From positions 1 through 33,894 of the forward strand of contig CACZPR010000044.1 of assembly GCA_902783155.1 (NCBI GenBank): a DNA stretch of 33,894 bases. The letters run 5' to 3'. The notes under the pieces are model-generated. The model had not been told where the DNA came from. It made no database searches and saw nothing but the letters and a program-made list of their open reading frames with translations. How positions within the stretch are numbered: position 1 is the first letter of the stretch; every line of letters starts with the position of its first letter. Shown one piece after another: positions 25,054-32,384 of the stretch. A program made the position numbers and the translations under genes. This DNA is from an uncultured Spirochaetaceae bacterium (GTDB lineage Bacteria; Spirochaetota; Spirochaetia; Treponematales; Treponemataceae).

Positions 25054-25911
25054 ATGAAGAAAATAATAATCGTAACGGGCGCATCCAGCGGAATGGGTGT
25101 AAGTTTTGCAAGCCAGCTTGCACAGGAAAGCGCGGACTTTTCAAAATCCTATGACCCAAGGACAAAGGATTTGGCATCCGACGAAATCTGGATTGTTGCA
25201 AGAAGAAGCGACAGGCTGGAGGAAACCAAACGCAGAATCGAATCCGAGGCCGAAAAAAATGGCGGGCAGTACCCAACTGTAAGATGCGTCCCTCTTGACA
25301 TCAGCGGAAAAAATGGAGCCAACGAACTTAAAAATCTCCTTGACGCTGAAAACTCCAAGGCCGACGGTGGAATACGCATAAACGTTCTTGTCAACAACGC
25401 TGGATTCGGCACTTACGGAGAATTTGCAGACACGGACACCAACCGCGAAATGGAGATGGTCGATTTGGACTGCACCTCCCTCACGGGGATAACCGGTTTT
25501 TCACTTCCATACATGGGCCGCGGAGGAAGAATCATAAACACCGCATCCCTTGCCTCGTTCATGCCGCTCGGAAACTTTGCGGTCTACGGAGCATGCAAGG
25601 CCTATGTCCTCAGTTTTTCCGTGGCAATAGCGGCGGAGCTCAAGCCAAAAGGAATCTCGGTGACAGCACTCTGTCCGGGTCCGGTCAGCACGGAATTTGC
25701 AAACGTAGCTTCAAGAGGCGCAAGACCAAAGGTAAGGCACGGAAAGGACCCCGAAAAAACGGTCGAGCACTGCATCAAAAAATCCCGCAAGGGAAAACTG
25801 TACTCAATGTGGGCGTTCAAATGGAAATTCAAGGCGGCGGCATCAAGATTCATAGGCCGTTACGCAGGCGCATGGTTCACATTCAAATACTGCAAGCGCC
25901 CGAGCAACTAA
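25054..25911 (+). CDS. Short-chain dehydrogenase/reductase
   Basis: NAD(P)-dependent oxidoreductase of the classical SDR family, 285 residues. It has the nucleotide-binding TGASSGMG (8-15), the NNAG motif (114-117), and the catalytic Ser165 and Tyr178-x3-Lys182. PG near residue 205 follows the sixth strand as usual. Arg50 and Arg51 after the second strand hint at NADP preference. Substrate is not predictable; sequence style (DltE/YqjQ-like, with a basic C-terminal tail) suggests lipid or carbonyl reduction, but this is a guess. No Shine-Dalgarno is visible in the 15-base gap after the chemoreceptor; a TATAAT occupies that gap instead. Confidence 0.9.
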   Translation: MKKIIIVTGASSGMGVSFASQLAQESADFSKSYDPRTKDLASDEIWIVARRSDRLEETKRRIESEAEKNGGQYPTVRCVPLDISGKNGANELKNLLDAENSKADGGIRINVLVNNAGFGTYGEFADTDTNREMEMVDLDCTSLTGITGFSLPYMGRGGRIINTASLASFMPLGNFAVYGACKAYVLSFSVAIAAELKPKGISVTALCPGPVSTEFANVASRGARPKVRHGKDPEKTVEHCIKKSRKGKLYSMWAFKWKFKAAASRFIGRYAGAWFTFKYCKRPSN

Positions 25912-25927
25912 AAAAACAGGAAACCTT

Positions 25928-27388
25928 ATGGCAGAAAAGACAGGAACAAAACAAAGCGGACTGTTCACCGATTTCTATGAACTGACGATGGCCCAGGGCT
26001 ACTGGAAGCAGGGTCTGGACAGGACTGTAGTTTTCGATGTTTTTTTCAGAAGGCATCCGTTCAACGGCGGGTTCTCTGTGTTCGCGGGGATTGAGACCTG
26101 CATCGACCGCCTGCTCTCTTTTTCTTTTTCGGAGGACGATATCGAATACCTGCGTTCACAGGGGATTTTCGAGGAAGGATTTCTGGACTACCTTAGGGAC
26201 TTCCATTTTACCGGCGACCTGTACTCGTTCAACGAAGGCTCTCTGATTTTTCCGCAGGAACCCGTCATAAGAATCCACGCACCGCTAATACAGGCCCAGA
26301 TTATCGAAGGTCTTGTGCTGAACCAGTGCAATTTCCAGACACTGATTGCCACAAAAACCACAAGGGTCTGGCTTGCGAGCGGAAAAAAGGATGTCATGGA
26401 ATTCGGGCTGAGACGTGCGCAGGGAACGGACGGTGCAATGAGCGCGACAAGGGCTTCTTTCATCGGCGGGGCTAGCTCCACAAGCAACACTCTTGGCGGA
26501 AAGGCTTTCGGAATCCCGGTGGCGGGAACCATGGCCCATTCGTGGGTTCTTTCGTTTCCAAGCGAGCTTGAGGCATTCAGGGCGTATGCTGAAATCTACC
26601 CGGAAAGCACAGTGTTTTTGATTGACACCTACGACAGCCTGAAATCCGGCATAAAAAACGCAGTCACGGTCGGCTCGGAGCTTCACAAAAACGGACACAG
26701 ATTCGGGGTGCGGCTTGATTCCGGCGACATAGCCTATCTTTCGTCCGAAGTTCGCAAGGAGCTTGATTCCGCAGGACTTTCGGATGCCTACATAACAGTC
26801 TCGAACGAGCTTACGGAGGAAATAATTTCTGCACTCGTGGCTTCGGGTTCCCCTGTTGACAGCTGGGGCGTGGGAACAAACATGGTGACGGGCGGAAGTG
26901 AATCAAGTTTTTCGGGAGTGTACAAAATGTGCGCAAGGACGGACGGAAGCGGAAACATGGTTCCTGTGATGAAGTTCAGCGACAATCCCACAAAATCAAC
27001 GAATCCCGGAATCAAGAATGTGTACAGGCTATTTGATGAAAACGGAATGGCAAGGGGCGACGTAATCACTCTTGACGGAGAAAAAATCACGCCGGGAAGG
27101 GAGTACAGATATTTCCATCCAATGATAGACTACAGACACTTTTCCCTCTCCGCATCCGATGTGAGGCCCATGCTCAAAAAGCGAATCGAAAACGGAAAGC
27201 GGACGGAAAAACGCCTCCCGGATTCAGAGCAGCTGAGGGTCAGCCGCGCGACAATGATGGAGCAGATGGAAACTTTTGACGGCTCCTACAAACGCATTCT
27301 GAACCCGCACATCTACAAGGTCTCTCTCAGCGAAGGACTCAGGAACATGAAGCTGGACTTCATCAACGCAAATGAGAGAGCGGACTAG
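25928..27388 (+). CDS. pncB: Nicotinate phosphoribosyltransferase
   Basis: Converts nicotinate and PRPP to nicotinate mononucleotide, the entry step of the Preiss-Handler route to NAD. The 486-residue protein has the family features FTDFYELTMAQGY (13-25), EFGLRRAQG (158-166), AGTMAHSWV with His204, which is phosphorylated in the family, FLIDTYDSLKSG near 225, and VRLDSGD and GVGTNMVTG for phosphate and PRPP binding. AGGA lies upstream and the gene follows the dehydrogenase by 16 bases, so the two are probably co-transcribed. Its stop overlaps the stop of the convergent lipoprotein gene in the palindrome CTAG, with no terminator between them. Confidence 0.95.
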   Translation: MAEKTGTKQSGLFTDFYELTMAQGYWKQGLDRTVVFDVFFRRHPFNGGFSVFAGIETCIDRLLSFSFSEDDIEYLRSQGIFEEGFLDYLRDFHFTGDLYSFNEGSLIFPQEPVIRIHAPLIQAQIIEGLVLNQCNFQTLIATKTTRVWLASGKKDVMEFGLRRAQGTDGAMSATRASFIGGASSTSNTLGGKAFGIPVAGTMAHSWVLSFPSELEAFRAYAEIYPESTVFLIDTYDSLKSGIKNAVTVGSELHKNGHRFGVRLDSGDIAYLSSEVRKELDSAGLSDAYITVSNELTEEIISALVASGSPVDSWGVGTNMVTGGSESSFSGVYKMCARTDGSGNMVPVMKFSDNPTKSTNPGIKNVYRLFDENGMARGDVITLDGEKITPGREYRYFHPMIDYRHFSLSASDVRPMLKKRIENGKRTEKRLPDSEQLRVSRATMMEQMETFDGSYKRILNPHIYKVSLSEGLRNMKLDFINANERAD

Positions 27389-28158
27389 TCGGAACCAAAG
27401 TCCAGGTTGCAGTAATCAATGACGAAAGCATTTACCACGGACTCGACCACGCCCGGGAAGTAGCTGACAAGAGTTCCCCTGTCCCAGTTTCCGTTGTCGT
27501 ATGGTATTGATTCCGGGGAAAGCCCCCTGTAGGTCCTGTACAAAAGTTTTTTTCCTGTGGAATCCGCGACATAGACTTTCATTGTCACCTTGGCGGCCAC
27601 ATTCTCATCAAAAAGTCCGTTCTGGATTTTCTGCTTCTGGAAAATGAATTCAGCAAAGAGGGTTCCGCCCGCACCAGATTCCCTGGCAATTGAACGGTTC
27701 CTCGCATTTCCGTTGTAGTCAAGGACCATATATCCGTCAGCGGCTGTGGATGTCGTCGCCTGCTGGTAAAACTTGTTGAAGCCGCTTCCATAGACTGTTG
27801 TATTCTTCACGGCATCCATGTCCACAAGCGTCACTCCGTTTTCCGAGAGACATTTTTCAAGAATGTGGGCTGCGTCGTCAATACGGGACTGGACAGTCTG
27901 GTACTCTGGATTGTTTTTTTCAATGACCTTGTTCAAATCGGAGGTGACAAGCGAGTCTTCCGGATTTTTTTCACCCTCCTTTGAATACCATGGGAGCGAA
28001 GAATTTGAGTAGACGGAAACAATCGCGATGGGACTATAGTCCACAAGATCAATCTTTGGCGGGGTCTTGCATCCAATCAAAAACAGAGGAAGTGCCGCAA
28101 GGATAAAAACAGATTTTTTCATTAAAACAGATTTTTTCATTAAAACAGATTTTTTCAT
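27385..28158 (-). CDS. Lipoprotein of unknown function, last gene of the signalling operon
   Basis: A 257-residue secreted lipoprotein with lipobox LIGC (Cys30). Its N-terminus is a triplication of MKKSV(L/F), encoded by three 18-bp units, each with its own ATG; the first ATG (28158) has AAGGAG five bases upstream and overlaps the regulator stop in ATGA. The mature part is of mixed alpha/beta character, with a possible helix at about 85-105 (DDAAHILEKCLSENG) and a strand-rich C-terminal half (VAAKVTMKVYVAD). It vaguely recalls outer-membrane-associated lipoproteins of spirochaetes. I do not recognise the family. The coupling to the regulator suggests it is a component or output of the kinase pathway. 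Confidence 0.75.
   Translation of the reverse strand: MKKSVLMKKSVLMKKSVFILAALPLFLIGCKTPPKIDLVDYSPIAIVSVYSNSSLPWYSKEGEKNPEDSLVTSDLNKVIEKNNPEYQTVQSRIDDAAHILEKCLSENGVTLVDMDAVKNTTVYGSGFNKFYQQATTSTAADGYMVLDYNGNARNRSIARESGAGGTLFAEFIFQKQKIQNGLFDENVAAKVTMKVYVADSTGKKLLYRTYRGLSPESIPYDNGNWDRGTLVSYFPGVVESVVNAFVIDYCNLDFGSD
28105..28158 (-). repeat. Three 18-bp tandem repeats over the lipoprotein start codon
   Basis: The unit ATGAAAAAATCTGTTTTA occurs twice exactly and a third time with the last A changed to T. Start codons fall at 28158, 28140 and 28122, all in frame. Copy-number change would lengthen or shorten the signal peptide n-region by six residues without a frameshift. Confidence 0.9.
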
Positions 28159-28889
28159 ACAAACTCCTTTCGCAGTGCGTCAATGTCCATGCGGAAAACA
28201 TACCGTCCCTTCCCGGTTCTGTCAATGGACATGCCAAGCTTCGGAAAATCCACCAGGCTCTTTCTTATAAAAGCGATGTAGGAATAGAGGTTCGCCATGC
28301 TGTGTTCGTCAGATTTTCCCCACATTCTGAGACAAAGCTCCTCCGCGTCCATCTCCTCTCCGGGATTTTTAAAGAAAGTCTCGAAAAGACTGAACTTTGA
28401 TGGAGGCATGTTGAAAAGCGCACGAAGTTTTTCAAGGCTGTCCATAAAAAACTTTCCATCGCCCTCAACTTTTTGCACAGTGTCCAAATCAGCATGGGAA
28501 TCGGAATCACGGACGGACGCACAGATTACGGCAACCGCCATACATTCAAGAAACTCCTCCGCCCAGACAGTCAGCTCGCCATAATAATGCAGAAGAGTGC
28601 GCTTCCACTGTTCAACGAATCCCTCGGTGGTGAATTCGGGAAAAGGGTCGTTGTAAAAAATGAACGGGATTTTCCTTCCACCAAGTTTTTCGCTCAATGT
28701 TTCATACGGATTTCTTGAGTCGCACTTGAAATATCTGAAGTCGCAAATCAGCATACCGATTTTTTCCTCACGCTGAAAATCAAGAACAAGATTCAGGCTC
28801 GGACAGACAATTGGCTTGTACCCATTGCTTCTAAGGTAGGCATCAAAATTGTACGACTCCAGATTTTTCGTCAGCACAAGAATATTCAT
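28155..28889 (-). CDS. Winged-helix regulator with degenerate receiver domain
   Basis: A 244-residue protein with an OmpR/PhoB-type winged helix in its C-terminal third (about 158-235: KFSLFETFFKNPGEEMDAEE, LYSYIAFIRK and the wing TGKGRYVF). The N-terminal 90 residues look like a receiver fold (ILVLTKNLE, LICDFRYFK with Asp50 where the phospho-acceptor should be, PFIFYND), but the usual acidic pair after the first strand is Thr-Lys and the conserved Thr and Lys of the switch are missing. It is therefore probably not a standard histidine-kinase substrate and may be controlled by the adjacent Ser/Thr kinase. The gene starts six bases after the kinase stop and overlaps the lipoprotein start, so all three are translationally coupled. 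Confidence 0.8.
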   Translation of the reverse strand: MNILVLTKNLESYNFDAYLRSNGYKPIVCPSLNLVLDFQREEKIGMLICDFRYFKCDSRNPYETLSEKLGGRKIPFIFYNDPFPEFTTEGFVEQWKRTLLHYYGELTVWAEEFLECMAVAVICASVRDSDSHADLDTVQKVEGDGKFFMDSLEKLRALFNMPPSKFSLFETFFKNPGEEMDAEELCLRMWGKSDEHSMANLYSYIAFIRKSLVDFPKLGMSIDRTGKGRYVFRMDIDALRKEFV

Positions 28890-28895
28890 CCTTGA

Positions 28896-30899
28896 CTATT
28901 TCTCCGACTTTTCGGAAGCCTTTTTTTCCAGCGAAGAATTTATGTAAACCTTGTCCTGGTACCAGTCCAGCGCAAGACCAAATTTTTCCTGCTCGTAGCC
29001 CGGACATCCAGCATAGACATGGACGATTGCACAGTTCTTTCCGTCATCGCCGTAAGCGTCGCTCACCCAGTCCTCTTTTTTGAGGGATGCAACGTCATCT
29101 GCGTTCAGCGGAGTCTTGCCGTTCAGACTTGTGACAGTCTCCGAGTCCTCATGGTTCTTGCCGATATAGACAATCGCGAACTCACATTTGTCGGTTATGT
29201 CCTCGCCTGTCTGCCTGTCGTATACAACCGGACGCGCAAAAGTGATTCGGCGGCTCTCGTTCATAAAGTTGTCGAGCTTGATGTCAACCTGTCCCGTGGA
29301 TGTCTTTGACCACCATGTGTACGCCCCGACCCTTATGGTCCTCCAGATGATTACAGGTCCCATGCAGATTTTGATTCTGTAGTCTCCGGGCTTCAGGAAC
29401 ATGGTCTTTGTCCTGTGGATTGACGGGTCGTTTTTGTCCGTGTCGAATCCCATGACCGGAATGTAGTCGAACTTGGTTTCATCCTCCGGGTGGGAGCGGT
29501 CCTTTATGACCTCCAGCTTTGTGTGCGGATTTATCACCTTGGAAATCTCAACGCCGGGCATATAGTTTTCGGGGTCCGTGTTGTAGTGGTAGAAGTAGAC
29601 TGCGGGTGAAAATCCGGAGCCGGCTATATCGCTGTTCGCAAATCTAAGCTGCACAGTGACAGGCGTGTAGTTTTTGAAAAGTATGTACTTCTGGATGAAT
29701 CCAGAACGGAATCCACCCCTGATAAGGAAGATGATTCCAATCACACCCACGATGGCAGCCGCCGCTATTCCACCAATCTTGTAGAGCTTTTTGTTTTTGG
29801 AGACCACCGTTCTGTATTTGTACTGCGACTTTGGATAGCTGACTATGGAGTTCGCGAGTTCCTGCCTTATGTCCCTTTCGTTGAACGCCCTGAGGTATCT
29901 GTCAATCAGCTTTATGATTTTGTCAACGGAAGCGAACCTCTCCTCCTTCCTGAACTTCATGGCCCTGGCGATTATCCGGTTTACGACACCGGGGATTCCC
30001 TTGACCAGCTTGGATGGCTTTATGTACTTTCCTTCCTGAATCTTCTGGTGCTGGGAGAGCAGGGAGTTTTCCGTGTACGGCTTGCATCCTGTCACCATTT
30101 CATAGAGCATTACACCGAGCGGATAGATGTCGGCCCTTGTGTCAACCTCGTGCGCGTTGGTCATCTGCTCCGGGGCCATGTAGCTCAGGGTTCCCATGCT
30201 TGAGGAGCCGTTTCCGCCGTGCATTGTAATCTCCGCCTTTACGATTTTGACATTGGAAATCAGTGCGGAGGTCTTTTTTTCACCCTCGTCGTCGGTGGAT
30301 TCCACCCCGGAGATTCCGAAGTCGGCAATCTTTACGTTGGCTCCCTTCTCTATCAATATGTTCGCCGGCTTGATGTCGCGGTGGACAATCTTCTGGTGGT
30401 GCGCAATCTTTAGTCCTCGGCAGACCTCGCGCAAAATCCACAGGGCAAGCTCGGGAGGAAGTTTTCCGTCTTTCTCAAGAATCTTTCCAAGGTCCATTCC
30501 CTCTACATACTCAAGGACTACATACTCCTTGTCGCCGAATGCCATGGTCTCGTAGAAGCGGACAATTCTCTGGGATGTAAGGCCGCTAAGGATTCCAGCC
30601 TCACGCAGAAACCTTGCCCTTCTGTTCCCGCCAGTCTTCAGCATGGTCTTGATAACCACCGTGCGCTTAAGCTCCGGGTCCTCGCCAATATAGACCGCAC
30701 CCATTCCGCCAGCTCCAAGCGGCTTTATGTTTACGTACTTTCCAATCTGTCTTGGGACCGACTCATCGGACTGGGAACTTCTTGATGATGTGCCAGTCCT
30801 CCCCACGACCGTAGCATCCCCTACCGATGTCCGACCGACTGCCGTTTTTCCGGCTGAATTGTCAATGGTCCTGTCGCTCGCTCCACCCACTTTTGCCAT
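28896..30899 (-). CDS. Transmembrane Ser/Thr protein kinase (Hanks type)
   Basis: A 667-residue membrane kinase. The kinase domain (about 54-335) is complete: GAGGMGAVY (62-70), ATP-site Lys84, Glu100, HRDIKPAN (173-180), DFG (193-195) and GTLSYMAPEQ (236-245). The activation segment between DFG and APE is long, with an acidic/Lys-rich and Gly/Ser-rich insertion. A membrane segment spans about 374-394 and the C-terminal 270 residues form a strand-rich extracytoplasmic domain that is not PASTA-like and that I cannot name; it presumably senses an envelope signal. The N-terminal tail has repeated Thr motifs (TAVGRTSVGDATVVGRTG, 19-36). GAGGAG lies seven bases before the start. FHA and phosphatase genes lie upstream and a DNA-binding regulator downstream. 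Confidence 0.93.
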   Translation of the reverse strand: MAKVGGASDRTIDNSAGKTAVGRTSVGDATVVGRTGTSSRSSQSDESVPRQIGKYVNIKPLGAGGMGAVYIGEDPELKRTVVIKTMLKTGGNRRARFLREAGILSGLTSQRIVRFYETMAFGDKEYVVLEYVEGMDLGKILEKDGKLPPELALWILREVCRGLKIAHHQKIVHRDIKPANILIEKGANVKIADFGISGVESTDDEGEKKTSALISNVKIVKAEITMHGGNGSSSMGTLSYMAPEQMTNAHEVDTRADIYPLGVMLYEMVTGCKPYTENSLLSQHQKIQEGKYIKPSKLVKGIPGVVNRIIARAMKFRKEERFASVDKIIKLIDRYLRAFNERDIRQELANSIVSYPKSQYKYRTVVSKNKKLYKIGGIAAAAIVGVIGIIFLIRGGFRSGFIQKYILFKNYTPVTVQLRFANSDIAGSGFSPAVYFYHYNTDPENYMPGVEISKVINPHTKLEVIKDRSHPEDETKFDYIPVMGFDTDKNDPSIHRTKTMFLKPGDYRIKICMGPVIIWRTIRVGAYTWWSKTSTGQVDIKLDNFMNESRRITFARPVVYDRQTGEDITDKCEFAIVYIGKNHEDSETVTSLNGKTPLNADDVASLKKEDWVSDAYGDDGKNCAIVHVYAGCPGYEQEKFGLALDWYQDKVYINSSLEKKASEKSEK

Positions 30900-30928
30900 G
30901 TCTACACTCCTCGTCTTGTCAGTTGAAA

Positions 30929-31951
30929 TTAGTTGACCACAGAATAGATGTCAGAATCAAGATTGAATGTGCCGTCACTGTGGATCCTGGCGACATTCAT
31001 TTCCAGCGGATTGTGAATCTGTATATAGGCCCCGCCCTGCCTTAGCTGATATTTTCCGACCACCGGCCTGTGTCCACCGAACCAGAAACAGTTTGTCCTG
31101 TCCCCCTTTTTGTTGAGCTCGTGGAACTGCTCCTCCACGGTCATGTCGCTCACGTCACCGTTGTCCGTCCACGTGAAACCCAGCACAACCTCCGGATGCC
31201 GCCTGTAGTCTATGATTTCCTTTTTTGAAAAGGAGCGGAAAGGCTCCCCATGGCTAACTCCGAACCTGTCGAATATTGCCACAATCGGAAGCGCGTGCTC
31301 GAATTCCGAAATAATATAGGCCGTGGCCTGGGAATAATGCTCCTCCAGAAAGTCGTAGACCATCTGGCCCTCCATGGCTATCTTTCTGAAACCATGGTCC
31401 CCGCCGGAATTGACGTTCAGGACATTCTCGTGGTTTCCCTTAAGAAAATGGAAGGCCGCCGGAAAAGAGTTTTTCAGCTCCATCACCACGAACATGGTCT
31501 GGAACGCCTCAAGCATTTCCTCAGCCATCTCCCGGCACACACATTGACCGTCGGACCATTTTTTGTATGCCGAAATCCACCTGTCGTGGCAGCGCCCGGG
31601 AGTTTCCGTATGGACACCATCCCCCACGCACACAACCATGAGGCTTCCCTTGTTCAGTGCCTCAAGAACGGTGATTCCGTCAATGTCCGAGTCGATTAGC
31701 CTTATCAGAAAATCTGGACGCGCGTGAAGGTCGGGGACAACAATGACATCCTTTTTCTGGCCGCAAAAATCCAGCAGGCCACCGGGATTCTTGTCCTTTC
31801 CATGAGGCCTGTAGGACTTGCTTTCCCCGCCAAGAGTCTTTATTGTCCTTTCAACCATGTCGAACACGGTCCCCTCAGAAGGAAGAGTCTCCATGTTTCT
31901 GATGGACAAGAGCTTCTTTCTGAGTACGTCCAGTTCCGCTTCCGTGTACAT
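30929..31951 (-). CDS. Calcineurin-like metallophosphatase (PPP-type)
   Basis: A 340-residue phosphoesterase with the two-metal motif set in order: DLH (Asp74, His76), GDGVH with Asp111, GNHE with Asn173-His174, SHGE with His234 and FGGHRP with His294. In PPP protein phosphatases the second motif is GDxVDRG; here the Asp-Arg-Gly part is replaced, so it is a divergent branch. Its place between an FHA gene and a Ser/Thr kinase gene argues that it removes the phosphates the kinase adds. The ATG at 31951 is preferred to a TTG one codon earlier; the Shine-Dalgarno is weak. Cytoplasmic, with no signal peptide. Confidence 0.85.
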   Translation of the reverse strand: MYTEAELDVLRKKLLSIRNMETLPSEGTVFDMVERTIKTLGGESKSYRPHGKDKNPGGLLDFCGQKKDVIVVPDLHARPDFLIRLIDSDIDGITVLEALNKGSLMVVCVGDGVHTETPGRCHDRWISAYKKWSDGQCVCREMAEEMLEAFQTMFVVMELKNSFPAAFHFLKGNHENVLNVNSGGDHGFRKIAMEGQMVYDFLEEHYSQATAYIISEFEHALPIVAIFDRFGVSHGEPFRSFSKKEIIDYRRHPEVVLGFTWTDNGDVSDMTVEEQFHELNKKGDRTNCFWFGGHRPVVGKYQLRQGGAYIQIHNPLEMNVARIHSDGTFNLDSDIYSVVN

Positions 31952-31971
31952 CAAAAGCAGTCTGCCCCGCG

Positions 31972-32316
31972 CTAGGAAATCACCATGCTGGAGTTGCCAA
32001 CCGTGATTTTGTCACCAGGATTGAGCTTTACCCATTTGTCCGAAGGTATGCGGGCATCGTTAAGGAATGTGCCGTTTGTGCTTTCCTCGTCCTTGAGAAA
32101 GTATTCGTTCTGGATTTTCTGGATGACGCAGTGGTGGCGGCTGGCAAGCTTGTTGTCAACGACCACGGTGTTGTCGGTCTCACGTCCGATGGTGATTTTC
32201 GCAACAAGACTGATTTTCTGCTTGTTGAAAACCAAATAGGAAACAGGTTTGGAGCCGGCAAGATTTTTAATCTGCTGACCAACCGGGCTTGCATTTTCAA
32301 TTGTCTGTTCTGCCAT
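31972..32316 (-). CDS. FHA-domain protein
   Basis: A 114-residue protein consisting of a short N-terminal tail and one forkhead-associated domain, a phosphothreonine-binding module. The binding-loop residues are all present: Gly44-Arg45 (IGRE), SRHH (59-62) and NGT (81-83). It has no other domain, so it should act as an adaptor that binds phosphorylated partners, perhaps the kinase tail itself. It is first in the operon FHA - phosphatase - kinase - regulator - lipoprotein. There is no Shine-Dalgarno; TATAAT lies eight bases before the ATG. The phosphatase gene follows after 20 bases. Confidence 0.93.
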   Translation of the reverse strand: MAEQTIENASPVGQQIKNLAGSKPVSYLVFNKQKISLVAKITIGRETDNTVVVDNKLASRHHCVIQKIQNEYFLKDEESTNGTFLNDARIPSDKWVKLNPGDKITVGNSSMVIS

Positions 32317-32324
32317 AATGTAAA

Positions 32325-32353
32325 ATTATACACCACAAGGCCGGATTTTTCAA
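32325..32353 (-). promoter_or_regulatory. Promoter of the signalling operon, TTGAAA-N17-TATAAT
   Basis: On the minus strand TTGAAA (32348-32353), 17 bases, and perfect TATAAT (32325-32330), eight bases before the FHA start. This would drive the five-gene operon separately from the OmpA-type gene and predicts an mRNA with almost no leader. Confidence 0.75.
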
Positions 32354-32384
32354 ATGAAAATATTGGAAAAATTCTGCAAAAAAT

